In this document: in pieces, positions 34,289 through 46,985 of the stretch
Position numbering within the stretch: position 1 is the first letter of the stretch
How the letters are laid out: every line of letters starts with the position of its first letter
Assembly: GCA_023974075.1 (NCBI GenBank)
Contig: CM043800.1
Location: 12,422,894-12,486,893, forward strand
Direction: 5' to 3'
Origin: Chaenocephalus aceratus
Lineage: Eukaryota; Chordata; Actinopteri; Perciformes; Channichthyidae
DNA: 64,000 nucleotides
Notes under the pieces: generated by a model
Told to the model about the DNA's origin: nothing
Database searches by the model: none
The model's input: the letters and a program-made list of their open reading frames with translations, nothing else
Program-made: the position numbers and the translations under genes

Positions 34289-34372
34289 AAAGTCAGAGAA
34301 TTCGTCCTGAGCCACATCTGCTGGCATCTTCTTTTTTTTCTTCTGGAGTCCGGACAACAGATCACCGTCCAG

Positions 34373-34472
34373 ATGCAGTTTCGACTCTTCTCATTTGTGC
34401 TGATCGTATTGAACTGTATGGAGTACAGCAACTGTCAGGCGCCGTCGCACCGCTGGAAGAGAAACAAAAGAG
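34373..34472 (+). CDS. rspo2: R-spondin 2 coding exon 1 (signal peptide)
   Basis: Begins MQFRLFSFVLIVLNCMEYSN, the distinctive RSPO2 start, with a hydrophobic core at residues 5-15. By analogy with the human protein, cleavage would fall near Cys21. Residues 27-33 (RWKRNKR) are basic and include an R-x-K-R proprotein-convertase-like site at 30-33, also present in the human protein as recalled. This fish has two extra residues (a Pro-Ser-type insert) before that stretch. The exon ends after the first base of an Ala codon, with donor gtaaga at 34473. The start context has C at -3 and C at +4, which is weak. Confidence 0.95.
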
Positions 34473-37400
34473 GTAAGAGGAGAGAGGGAGGGGGGCTTTA
34501 ACAGATGCCTGAGGAGTGTGTGTGGGTCACGGGAGGCAACAGTCCTACTCAAATAATCTGTTAAACATCGGCTTCTGCGCAAAAAAAGGAAGCTTTAAGA
34601 CACATATTTATGACTTTTTCTGTTGTTTCTAAATACGCACAGGTGAGACCTGCCTACCAATATTGGAACATTCTAGAAACGCACTCTTCAATCAAATGTA
34701 AGTTGCAATTGAGTCTCGCAGCATCTAATATTATTGATCAACCTCCTAAAAACAGATTTTCCATATTATGTAACGAGTTATGGGCCGGTAGCTAATGCGT
34801 AAAATGTGCGCAAAATTGGCCACGCGTGTGGCTCTCCAAAAATGAATATAAAAATACGTTTCGTCATTGGATCGGTTAATTGTATTTAAAACCACGATGT
34901 CAGAAGGGCTATTAACGCTCACTTCCCGATGATGTGGCCCCCAACAAAGGGCTCCGAATATTATTTACATGTGAATCTGCTCAAAAGCTGCTGGCGCGGA
35001 TCGGTCGACAGAGAAAGCTGGCAGTTTACATCAGGAACAGGGGAGGGGTTGGTATTGTTGGAGTTATTTAATGAATAGACACGGAATCCCCTTCATCTGA
35101 CTTATGAATTGCCCATCTCCACTCCAACCCCCTTAAGCTGCTTTTAATTGATCTCATAACCACTTTGAACAGTTGGTAGGAAACCCGCATAACAATCGCT
35201 CAGCGGAGGCGCAGGAGTTGAGGAGGGGATCAGCCCCTTTGTAAATACTAGTCCATACTCTGAATGAACGAGGAGACAGTGGGATTAGTAAAAGTGGCCC
35301 CCGCTGAGCCCGCTGAGCAGACCGGTGACATAATTCCGAGGGTGACCGTCAGAGGAGTCCGAATTGCGCACGGGGCACGGACTTTTTGGGCACAGTAAAG
35401 CAAAGTATATAGTACAGTAGAAACATTTAAAGTCAGAGCAGAAGGAGAAAGCGGTTCTTGTAAATTGTAAGGCAATCACAGATTTAATCATATGCGCTGC
35501 GTGCCAAGGGGAACCTCCACACTCGAGCGAGCCCTCCACTGCCCATCTGCAAATAATCAGACAATCACTGCGGGGTACTGGCACACACACGTTTTTAACT
35601 CCTCTGTGTGTTTCTTTCTGTGTGATTGTGTACACACAATGTCGTTTTATTAGATGGTACATATATTTTCTAGGAACCTGCTTACATTTCGAGGATATTT
35701 TTGATGGTGAAGCAGCACAACGAGTTTGTGTGTATCTGTGGGAGAGAGGAAGGGGGGGGGGTTACCAATGGGGATGAGATCAAGAGGTCAATTTACACAT
35801 TTGACCTCCAGAACAGCTTTAGGCTGAGTTCTATAAGCTACACATTGTTACACCCCCCAGCCCTCAGAAACGGATGTTACACTTGTCAAACTAATCCCAT
35901 GCAAATGTGTACATGTTTGGCCCCCTCACGGTTATGTTGAAAGTGTAAGTGTGTTTCGCATGACTTTTTGAGCCAAAAGTGCCATTCTAGCTTGCATTGG
36001 CAGCCATCCAACTTTTCGGTATTTCCTACCTTTATTTATCACGGTTATATTGAAAGAAGCATGTGTAAGAGATCATCGTCCAATAGGCCCAGCAATGCTT
36101 GAATATTTTTCTAGCCCTCAAGGTTCCTGTGACAGCTTTATACACAGCCTGTCTGGCATGCACGCCGGAGCTATCCAAACCGCTCAGGAGTGTTGAGACC
36201 CAGACGCGTTGTTAGAAACTCAATTTGGCCCCTGCACACTCCGCTCCCCAGGCATAGCTGTTTTATGGGTAACAAAACACATCCTGCGTTATGTCTTTTT
36301 TCATTCTTTAACACGCATGCAAAAGACACGTTTTTTGCCATTGATATACTGTGTGTGCAAACCACATGACCAAGTGAGGTGAAAGGGATGGAGAATGCCA
36401 TGATAATTACAGGATGTCAAGGAGAAAAAGAGTCATTGCGTATGACTGGAGCATGCTGGGATGTATGAGGCGAGATTGGGATCTTTGTGCGGTTTCTGGG
36501 CTGATCTTGTCTCACTGCATGGCATGACCCAACCTCCCATTTGGCTAATTGTGCATATACATTTTCTTCATGTCGAACACATGACAGAACATATTAATTT
36601 TACACCTCCTTACCTCCTATCCGGCCCCACTGGAAGGGAGGAAATGGTGCCAATGAGCCCTTCTATGATATCATAGCGAGACACAAGGGTATTACTTTTC
36701 ATTTTTATTCTCTGGCTAATGATGCCACCTGCTGACTACATAAAATCAGGGCTCGAGTACCAGCGCTGCCTGGAGGAACAGCGCAGTGGGGCCCTGAGAT
36801 GTTTTGAACAGGTAATGAATAGGTAATAGCAGCGGAGAGTGGTGAAAAGTTGCCATGTGATACCGTTAACCCCATCCGCGTCTACACAGAAAGCCCCCAA
36901 ATTTGAATTCCCAGCAGGCAGCAGAATGTTTCGGATCACATTCGACTGTGTAATCTGTCACTTCAACACCGTTCCCAGATGTTTTAGAAGGATAAAAGTG
37001 ATTAGATGAAACTAATGCAGCCTAGCAGAGTGGAGGCAGTGAGGTCATGACATTTCGCACCTTTGGCAACAAGGGCGTGTGGTTACTTTTTGATGCAAAA
37101 ATATGCAGAAAATAGTCCTAATGTGTGGCTGAATGTGCTCTTATTTCCACAAAGAATCCAGGAACTTGATACTTTAAGACACTTGTGATTGTGGTTTATG
37201 ATAAAAATGCACAAAAAAGAAGACATTGGACATCTAAAATCGGTCTTTGGCTGTATACATGTTAAAACTAGAGCGTGTTTGGACGCAGATAAGTTGCGGC
37301 CCCTCTTTCCAAGCCCTGGAAATCAGTCCTCAGTGTGCTGAAAGCTCACATGAAGTCCCAGGTTTGAGGGTGTAGGTGTTAATGTTGGAACCCGCTTCTT

Positions 37401-39389
37401 TCAGCGCAATATAATACGTTGATTAAGTGCTTAACAGGGAGGCCAGCATTGCCACTCTTGCCTTTGGAAAAAGTGAAAAAAGGCCCTTCTGATGGCACGT
37501 CTTTTAACAAGGCTTTCTCACATGATGCCACTCTAATCCAGGTGATGTGAGCCCTGTTTCTTTTTTTAAAAAACTCCTTTTAAACAGAAAGAGTTTTTTT
37601 ATTTTACTCATCACTTAAATGGCAATGCTGGAAAGCGATCTGAGATTTGACATCATGGAAGAAGTTGTGCCAGTTTGAGGAGAGGTGGGGGTTTTTAGGG
37701 GGATGAGGACGGCATATTTAAGCAGATCAGCTGGAAACGGCTGAATGTGAACAGCATCACCTGAGAGGGATTACAGCGAGCAGAGTCTTGACCTGAGCCT
37801 GAGCTCCGGCGTCAAGGAACAGAGCTCTTGTCTTTCTCTCCCAGGCTTCCATAAGTGTAAATCTGAGTGTGTGTGTGTGAGAAAAAATACACTGAGACAC
37901 ACGGACACCCAGCAGGTGCATGTTCCCGATGCTCTAATCAAGACATCAAGTCCAGGACATTGACACACACACCCCATCCCACCCCCAACTCATCGACCAA
38001 TCACGTCCACGGTCGGTCTCGGAGATTATCATGGCCATTAAGGACAATGATTCACTTATGTGCCGTATTGATAAATCACATTAGTCTGACCCAGCCTCCG
38101 AACTCTGTCGAAAGACTAGCTCCTTGTTTGACCTACTAACCCATGCATGTCGATCCCGGGCTGTAGCGCAGCTCCTGCTCCGAGTCACAGCGGTATCAGA
38201 TGAATCCGGTGAAAGGCCCCTCAGTGCGTTCATGCCATGCTACACTGCCGGAAAAAAAAAGCCAGCAGAGGAAGAAACATGCAGTGGCATGAACTTTCGG
38301 CTGGTGAGAAAGACACAATGAGAGATTATTTGGGGTACCACGTGACTGATGATACGCTTGACTTTGTATTCGTTTTCCCTCCGGTCTATCCTGTATCGGA
38401 ACAATTAGATTGCTTCTAATGAATCGAATTGGCTAAATGATTCCTGTGTCCCACATTTTTGGGAGAAGGTTTGGGAGTTTGAATGAGTTGCAGAGCTGAG
38501 AATCATATAAATGTGTTGCGTCATATTTCAGTATTTCACATGGATGAGAAAGCTTGTTTTGTAACATTTCTGCACACTTCCATCACGGTAAAGAAACATT
38601 CATTGTGAGCATTTTTGTGTTGAGGGGAATTCACATGACAATCATTGTCATCCCATATGCTGGCAAAGCGTAGCGCCAAACAGATGGTTTTATTTTAGGC
38701 TACATTTTACCGCTCCGTAAAACTTCATTTTTTTCGGAAATGTGAAATAAAAAGAACGCATTATATAAAATCATCTAATACACTCCATATTTCCTCATGG
38801 TGATTGGAAACTCCTGAGCAGCAGACCAAACGGTAGTGTCCCCGCAGAGCGCAGGGGCGATTTTGTATCTATGCCCACTCCCTCGAAGCAATTACACCTT
38901 AATACGCTTCCTTATAAAGCTTCTAAATATGACCAGCCAATTTGGGCCGATTCTCTCAAGTTTATTGGGCCGTAAAAAATATAATGTGGGAATCATTTCG
39001 AAGTGCCACACATAAAACAACAAGACAAAAGGAACATTTTTGAAAAGATTACTCATGCAAAGGCTTCACAGGTAGGAGAACTGCCCAGAGCAGGAGACGG
39101 GGCCCCTCAGGCTTACACTGAAATGCACTTCCAGACTATGTACCACTCGCATTACTAATACACACCTCCAAATTAATTCAGTGAAGAGCTGTTTAGAGGT
39201 AATGACGTGGGTACAATAAGCATCCATTGTGTTTTTTCCCCAGTGAATTTGATCTGGGGAATTGTTAAAAATTACCAATTTCCCATTTTCTTATTACAAA
39301 ATGAAGTAACTGCATTAAACTGAAAACTTATTAAATATAATACTTTGCTTTATGTTAGGAGTTACATGAGAAATCAACAGTTGTGCATG

Positions 39390-40230
39390 AAATATGTAGC
39401 TGGAGCCAGTAGATGGTTAGCTTAGCTTAGCAAAAAGACTAACGGTACGTCCACACAGCAGCTTTAGGCGAATCTTCCACCGCTTCCAACGCTTCTCTGC
39501 CCATTGACTTTGAATGGGGATGACGTCACTTTGCCTCGCTTTTCGCCGAACTGCATTGTGGGGGAGCGAAGTGAAGATTTCCAGGATTCAAAAGTTGAGC
39601 AATGTTCAACTTTTGAAGCTGAGCTGGAAGCGTCAGCCAATCAAACACGTTTATGCAAATCTGACAGCAGAAGCGCTAGCCAATCAAACCACGTGTAAGC
39701 AGGGAGAACCAGACCGCAGTTCATTTCCTCATATTCCAAACGAGAAATTACGGTAGCAAATCACCCGGTTCTTTACGACCAGAACTATTAACGGGATACA
39801 AACCGGAGGAACCAGGCATGGAGGGAGGGGGCAGAGACAGTGGGTGAAACTGGTAGGTTTTCACCTGTTTGGGGAGTTTATATATATATATATATTGCTC
39901 GCATAAAATCCCCGGGGTTTTTTGCTTTGTATGTCGGGGGCGGGAGATTCATGTGATTGGTTGTTGGTCGCATTGCTCGCAAAAAATCCCCAAGCTGTCA
40001 GACACGCCCAGCTCCAAGATTTTCAAGATTTTTGAAAAGCTGCTGTGTGGACGTACCGTAAGAACCGGGGGGGACCAGCTAGCCTGGCTCTAGGAAGAAA
40101 CATCCACCTACTTGCACCTCTCAAGCTCAACTGTTAACCGAGTTTTAAGCCTTTATGTTTAACTGAGCTAGCTAGCTGCTAACTGTATCCTCATATTTAC
40201 CATAGAAGTTGGTGCCATGATATTGCTCTG
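39390..40230 (+). mobile_element. old fish interspersed repeat interrupted by a MITE
   Basis: The left part (39390-39442) reads 'agctggagccagtagatggt' and then 'tagcttagcttagca'. The right part (40062 on) resumes with 'accagctagcctggctct' and a 'gctagctagctgctaact' segment. This combination is a repeat commonly seen in fish genomes, and two uninterrupted minus-strand relatives exist in this window. Family unknown to me; outer edges approximate. Confidence 0.6.
39443..40058. mobile_element. Harbinger-type MITE, 616 bp, TAA duplication
   Basis: The ends CGGTACGTCCACACAGCAGC and the complement of GCTGCTGTGTGGACGTACCG are perfect 20-bp inverted repeats. TAA flanks both sides (39440-39442 and 40059-40061), the favoured 3-bp target of PIF/Harbinger elements. 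There is no transposase-like coding sequence. A (TA)n tract lies near 39878-39895. It sits inside the older repeat at 39390-40230. Confidence 0.85.
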
Positions 40231-43200
40231 ACGACCCAATAATCCCCAAAACAACAGACTGTTGTGTGTTGCAGGGTATTTTTGTGGCTTTTAATCTAAT
40301 CTGACATTTTACAGAATATTGTGATTTGAGAATAATGGTCCGTCAGAAGAATGGACAGTCCCTTTGACATGAAAGTGGTATGGATCATTACGTCTGACCT
40401 TTGAGAGGAAAGAGGTGTATTTCCTACACTACAGTATTGTAACTACTTTGCTCAGACTTGGTAACTGATCCTATTTAGTAGGCCATATATTCGATTATTC
40501 ACCTTCCCTAAATTCCGATTAAGGAATCCAGGAGCCTTTGGAAGGATGCTTAATGTCTAATGTTTGTAAGGCCACACTGTATATACTCTTGTTTGCCATG
40601 TCACTCTGTTCCTCTGTGTGCATACTTACTTTGCATTGATCTGCTCGTCCTGGAAATCTGAAACTCAAGCAGGCCCCTTGAGAAAATACACGGCGTGTGC
40701 AGAAACAAACACACACACTGACTCTACTTTGGCGCTTGTTAGCATCAATGCCTGTTCAAATGGCTGCCGCCCTAAAAACAGTGAGGCATGGGGCTCTGAT
40801 CGCTACCCCCATGCCCACCCATTACTCTCCACAGATGGACAAGACTATTCCCCCCCCGCCCCCCCTTTTCCTTACTTTTATGGGACCTCTAATTATGCTT
40901 ACATGCCACATCAAAATACATCCCAGCATGCAGTGCCTTTTGTATGAAGAGGAAGTGAGCTGGTCAGATTCAATAAAGGGTCTCTCTGAAGAGCTTGTCT
41001 GTAATTTGGCGGCCCAAGTATGGACATGGGGAGGTAAAGGTGCAGCTGCCCCCAGTCGCATGCTGACTGTCTGACATGTCCATTTGTGGAGTTGAAACAA
41101 ATCTGGCGCAATGATACACTTCAGTTCTTGAATACTTGATAACACAAGTGAGTTTTTCCTCACAGTGTTCTGCCAATATGATGATGAAGTAGTGTGAAAG
41201 ATATCCCAACACACTTTGAAGGAATGCAAAAATGTGACACCATTTTTTCACCCCACCCTTGATGTACCCGAGCAAGGGACTGTAGTCAGTCTCTGTTATG
41301 GTTTTGGCTGAGGTTGGGGTTAATGATGGTAATTGGGCACCCTTAGACTAAATGAAGACTTGCCTGTGGAATTAGGCTTGGACTAGTTGGGACAAGAGCT
41401 TTGACTCAGTGGGTAAGGCTTACACTGGATTCTGTTTTGTTTTTTGGGGCATGGAGCTTTGTTGAGTCTGGCTTGTTCCTCTATCTCCTAACTAAGGAAG
41501 GCCTCGTGGCTGCCTGCTGAGTGCAGAAGCACCCTGTGTGTTTTTAATCAGGAACAAGGCTGGGAGTCATTACTGGGCTGCGATATTGAGCTCATTGTCT
41601 CTATGACTCCCTCTGTGGAGAGAGAGGAAGACAGGGAGTGAAGGGGGGATAAACAGAGAGGGCAACATAGCGTGCACGTCAGATGTAAAGAGGTCTTTGA
41701 GGGTCATCCCCTGTGATGTATGTGGTCAGAAGAGAAGGAGCAGAGTGATGGGAGAAGAGGATGCACAGAGCAGTGGAGGAGTGATTGAAGGAGACATATA
41801 TCAGTCTGTTATCAGTGCAAACCAAAAATATTTGTAGATCAATCATGTAATGGAACCTACAGAACATGATATTTATCCTCGAAGTAGCCGAGTGGTTTGT
41901 TTGTTTCATGGGAGCTGTTCCAGCTCACAGCACAAGAACCGATGCTCATCTTGAGCATTGATAAGAGAGCACCTCTTTCTGTCTTTACACAACTTCTAGC
42001 TAACCTACTAGCATCCCAGAATTCAAGCAGTAACACATAAGCCACGGTTAAACCTGAATAGCTGATTTCTAGACCACTTGGGGGCAGCAGAAACAAGCTT
42101 TAATCCCAACATTGACATATCGTTAGCCTCATAGCATAATTGCCTAAGTCATATTTTAAGGTTTTCAGAAAAATAAGAAAACACTTTTTCCCCACTTTCT
42201 GATCATTTCTTCTTCAATCTGTCTCCCGGTGGAGGATAATTTGTAAGATTTAGGGGCATTTGTTGATGGAATTTATTTTCCTTTGTGTATAATCAACTCG
42301 GAATAAGAAGCCTTTTTCCGTTAGCTTAGAACAAGCCCTTCTCTTCCACATTGTCCGCTTTTTTGCACCATCATGTTTCAACGGTAGCCTAAAACAGACA
42401 AACCACTCCGGTTTAGAAGGATTTGTCTTGCAGGTAAACAGTCCTGTGGAGAGTAAAATAAGCAAGCACATTAACCTAAATGCAATCTTGGAAACCATCA
42501 TCTATCATTTGACAACTATTTGTCTTTTTACAAGCACTCAGAAAGGCTACTTGTGACACAATGAGGCCATATACTGTATCATTTAGCTTTAGTCATTACA
42601 GTTGCCAATCTGTAAACAATAACAGTGCAAGCAATAGGAAGTCCTGGCGCAGATATTTTACGATTGGACATCTACAATCCAATAACAGCCTTGGTTATTG
42701 CATGTTCAAAAAACCTGGGCGACAAATTAAAGGAAAATTCCAAAAAAACGGTCAGGAAAAAACAATGAAAATGCTTCCACGTGGGTCATTGGAGTCACAG
42801 AATGTTTTTTTTAAGAAGGAGCTTTGATTTAGTATTATTTTTACTGGCGCAATGTTTTGTTATTTACAATGTTTCTCTCTTTTCAGGTAAAAAAGTTTAC
42901 TAATTCAAACTTTTTTCCACCTTTCAATCATCCATATTGGATGGTGCTTTCAGTTCACCCGTCACTGAATGCATTTGAGTTATAACCAGACTCCTGAGCC
43001 GATACAAGTCTCTTATAGTGCCACTGGGTCTGTAATACACTGCATTTCTGATCTATTTTCCTGCGGTTGTAATCGTTGTTTGTCTTATTGTTGTCTGTGT
43101 TGACTAAAGCCCATGTATGTATTTTGTGCTTCGCTCTCAAACGAGGCTCAGGACAAGATACACCCATGGTGTCAAAAGAGAACATTGTGGTGACTGCTTT

Positions 43201-44424
43201 TGACTTTTTTCTGTCTCCATCAGAGTTTCTTACTAATCTAGTTTTAGGGTCCAGACAATGAACCTAAGCTGCGGTAGAGAATACTGCTACACAGAAAAAG
43301 TATAACGCTTTAAAATAAATCCATTAACATTTCCAAGATTCCTTCTCTCTTTTCCCCCCTCCTAGTTATGCACTTGTATTACATCTTGGCTGACTTCTCC
43401 TTAACTGGATATTATTTTATTTGGACCGGGGCCAGGTCTCAGGAGCAGCGGCCTTAGCTGTGTAAACAGCTGTCACCCGCAGAAGTCATAACTAATAGGT
43501 ATCTGTAGACAGAGGTCACATGTAGTTTACATGTTTACCAGCTAATAGCTTTAGAGATGGTACTGCCTTGGTGCAGTAATGGGCAGGAGTGAAGTGTAAT
43601 GGACATTTAGGGGCTGGTTATCATCATCATCAACGAGCACAAGGTCACACGCATATATGCATATGAGTGGCCGGAACAGTTTATTCTTAAAAAGAGCTTA
43701 CGTAACTTTTAAGGTCAAAGGGTTTTTTGTAGAATAAGAGATTGTATCTAAGACATATTTTCTGACTGTTTATAGAAGACGGAACAACTCCTGTGGTTGA
43801 GTTATTGCATTGCTCTTTGGTACATCGGACACTTTGGAACATTGTTGTAACAGCAGCCAATACAGACAACGCAATTTGCCACTCTTTTGTTGCAGTAAAC
43901 ACTGTGGCGTGTAGGCACAAGACAGGTACAGATCCATTTATATGTTGTTTACATGAATTGATACTCATGCCACCCAGATACTTTGGAAGTCTCTGTTTCT
44001 TCATCCAAAAGTTCCTCTTATCGCAATATCTAACACCAACTTTAGTTTCCATCTCACCTGCATACCAAAGCTCACTTTTTTCTGGCATAAAATTACATTT
44101 CCACACCCAGAAGCACACATAGTACTTTTACTGAAAGGAAATTATCTTCGCACCACAGTTATGTGCTGGCCTGTGGAGGCCACTCATACTTTATGAAAGC
44201 ATTTATTCCATTTTATACTCACTGAAGAAATGTGTGCTTCTGAGGGCTGAGTGTGGCCTTTTAGAGCCAACACAAGCCGTTCCTGTTAAGAAGGCCCAGC
44301 AGTGCCAGCCATTCAGGTGCAGTTTTGTGGTGGTGTGAGAACATGAGGCCAGATGTTATCCAGACACCTGCTAGAGCATAAGCTGGCCGCTCTCGTCTGG
44401 ATTCAACAACACAAAGTGTATATA

Positions 44425-44880
44425 TATATAGACATTTTTATTGATTGGGATAAACCCCTTGAGATGCACCATCTCGTTTTCAAGGGGGTCCCGACAACAG
44501 CAACAACTTACAGACATACATAAACAAAAAGACAAAATGCAAAACATGACACACAAGACAAACCACATACTGTTAAGTACAATTCAAGCAATGCACACAA
44601 TCATTACAATTTGAGACAGTCAAGCAAATCAGTTTCATCAATATCAGTTTCATTAATAACAAGTACAGACCAGTTGAAAGTGAGATGATAATGCATGTTT
44701 AAACATACCCAATGATGCAAGAGATCTAATGGCAGCAGGTAAAGTATTCCAGTCAGTTGGGGCTTTGAACATGAACACTCTTCTGCCAATCAATTTTTTT
44801 GCAGAGGGGACAGAGAAATAAATCTGAACAGAATGTCTAACTTGATGATTTGGTGAGTAGATCACAGGCCTGTAAAACAC
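44425..44880 (-). mobile_element. non-LTR retrotransposon 3' end, minus strand
   Basis: Read on the minus strand, coding sequence for a LINE C-terminal tail is followed by a 3' end containing 'gagatggtgcatctcaaggg' and AATAAA, typical of fish L2/Rex-like LINEs. A short TA-rich tract marks the far 3' end at 44419-44430. Strongly 5' truncated. Confidence 0.7.
44653..44880 (-). pseudogene. LINE RT C-terminal remnant
   Basis: The 75-codon minus-strand frame contains 'GRRVFMFKAPTDWNTLPAAI' and 'MFKHALSSHF', matching the conserved tail (APxxWNxLP, FKxxLxxHL) of fish LINE proteins. No catalytic motifs. A different LINE family from the copy at 19799-22850, judging by the tail sequence. Confidence 0.7.
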
Positions 44881-45358
44881 CTAAGGTGAACTTCTCTCTA
44901 AAGTGTACTGGAATAACCCTCAAGTTCTTCAACATTTTCTCATACAACGGTTGGTATGATTGTTTACATTTAGCTATGAATGTCGAGGAACACAAGCAAT
45001 CATCGGCAATGCAAAAGCTGTTAAGGGAACACATCTTATAGGTTAAGTTTAGGAAATGGTTTCAATTTGAGTTAAAATAAATACCAAAGTAGCTTTACTT
45101 GAGTACAGAAACTACATAAGTCCAAGTTGGCTTTTGGTTTTACACGAACAGTAATCTCCTAGGGAAAGGTCCCATTTTATTTGGACCCAACTTCCCCCCT
45201 ACTGGGATTTGTCGACAATTATATTATGATAATGTGTTATAGTGATACTTATCGTAGTTAAAATTCCGAAGGCAGTATGAAAACAACCTCCGGCATTAAT
45301 CAAGACATGTTTACTTTGAAAGACAACTGGAACATAATATTGGCAGGTGACAGCTTAA

Positions 45359-46065
45359 AGTGGACCTATCATGCAAAATGCACTCTGTGATGTCTTTTAT
45401 ACATACATATGTGTCCCCGGTGTGTCGGGGAACTCACGCAGCGTCAGAAAATAAAACCCTCTCTCTTTTCCTCCAAACCCAAATCTCTAAAAACGGGGCT
45501 ACAACGGAGCCGATCCAGATTTGCGTCCGATATGACGTAATATCGGAAATGTAGACTGGCTTTACATCCACGGCCCTATCACAAACGTTGCTATCAGAAA
45601 CAATGCCCAACTGTTTTGGACGTAATATGGTCGGTGCATGTTTGCATTAGCATCGCTAACACTCAGAGCTAACCTGTACTGGAGAGCATGTGTGTGAAGA
45701 AGCAGGAAATAAAAAGGAACTCACCTTGTGGTATAACCGGCAAGAGAGAAAGCCTTTGAGCTCCATACTGTTTCAGAAATAACCCTTGATAATCCATGAT
45801 ATGGCATTTCATCACGGCAGTATTTGCCGGTAGAACCTCCTGCATGAGCTCAGCGCCCTCCTTTTTTTATGATTTTTTTTTTTAAAGCTTTATACTCCAA
45901 ATCAGCACTTTTGAAACAGGAAGTGAAATAGAGGGATATGAGGCATGGCTAGAATGGGTGATCTGTTTGGTACTTTGAGCAAAACACTTCATAGACATGT
46001 TTTTTATATATATTTATATATCTGAGACCTATGCTATTGCCTAAAAATAGCATGATAGGTGCCCT
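45359..46065. mobile_element. TTAA-flanked non-autonomous transposon, 707 bp
   Basis: TTAA is present at both sides (45355-45358 and 46066-46069). The ends AGTGGACCTATCATGC and the complement of GCATGATAGGTGCCCT are inverted repeats with two mismatches. A TTAA duplication is the mark of piggyBac-type transposition, though the ends are not canonical CCY. No coding remnant was seen. This terminal sequence is familiar from many fish genomes. Confidence 0.8.
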
Positions 46066-46240
46066 TTAAGTAAAAGAATATCAGCAAAATGATCAAAAAA
46101 AATGTGTGGCGATTGCTCTAGTAGGAACAATTTGAGAGTTAGGTGAGACAACAAGAAGGTTGGAGGAAATGTGGTGACTTCATAGCACAGGAAAATAATA
46201 CTTGATAATAAGTAAACGTTCTGCATTTAACATATAACCA

Positions 46241-46296
46241 AGATAAAAGATTAAATGTGCTATATAAATAAAACTTGATTTGATTTGATTTGAAAA
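46241..46296 (+). mobile_element. LINE 3' tail fragment
   Basis: Contains 'tgtgctatataaataaaact' followed by (TTGAT)n-type repeats, a common 3' terminus of L2-like LINEs in fish, here in + orientation. Only the last 50-60 bases are recognisable. Confidence 0.55.
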
Positions 46297-46904
46297 GCAC
46301 AAACGTCATATCATTAGAATTAAAATAATAAATAGAATATAAAAACTGCTAATTGCAGCTAATTAGCAGGAGCAAAAGAGCGCTACTTAAACAAACTCAA
46401 GTTTCTTCAACAGAATGGAGGAGAAGAAGCCATACTGTTTGATAGACATGTGATCTATTGGAAGAAAATAGCTCTTAGCAATAATGATGACAAAACAATA
46501 AGAAAGGAAACTAAACGAAAAACAACAAAAAAGCCTATGCTGACTGCCTCACTCTATCTTCACAGAGTTCTTCCTCATTAATCCTTTAACAAGACCTCAC
46601 ACCCCTCCTCGCCCGCCGGGCACAACAGGGAGATGTTAGGCGATCGCCAGGGTCAAAAGTGCAGTGCACCACAGGGGACAGATGGCAAAGACATGGTCTC
46701 ACTTTTACACATGGTGCCTGTCACACAAAAAAAAATACTAAACATCAAAGATTTATTTTTCTACCCCCCCCAAATAACTGGGCTGGATTCAACATTAGGT
46801 CTCCCGTGGGAAAAGAAGACAACCTTGCTTAGCAGAAAATATTATGACATTTCCTTTGATATCACCCTCTTAAATAATTATGAGGTTGGCGGCACACATT
46901 CAAA

Positions 46905-46985
46905 ATGGGGTTTTGGAGGTGCAGGCTAGCTGTTTCGTCCTGTTTTAAGAGTTGATGCTAAACTAAGCTAAGCTAAGAAACTGAG
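46905..46985 (-). repeat. copy of the 39390 repeat without the MITE
   Basis: On the minus strand this reads through 'tagcttagcttag' into a short spacer and then 'acagctagcctgc', matching both flanks of the MITE at 39443-40058 joined together. Confidence 0.55.

Larger units (their letters stand above)
34141..34372 (+). other. rspo2: rspo2 5' UTR (part in the first coding exon)
   Basis: The leader between the candidate acceptor at 34140 and the start codon at 34373. It holds three short upstream open frames (34192-34242, 34218-34235, 34235-34288), all closed before the main start. If there is no UTR intron, the leader simply extends further left. Confidence 0.5.

Noticed and set aside
35285..35662. 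125-codon minus-strand open frame after rspo2 exon 1
   Set aside because: Low-complexity, no conserved motif; the region looks like intron, possibly with regulatory DNA.
40618..41275. Cluster of overlapping 100-135-codon frames on both strands
   Set aside because: No recognisable domain, no splice-flanked conserved segment, and a poly-C tract contributes. Typical chance frames in a long intron.
43687..44122. 143-codon minus-strand and 109-codon plus-strand overlapping frames
   Set aside because: No family resemblance that I can recognise, mutually antisense, no neighbouring exon-like signals.
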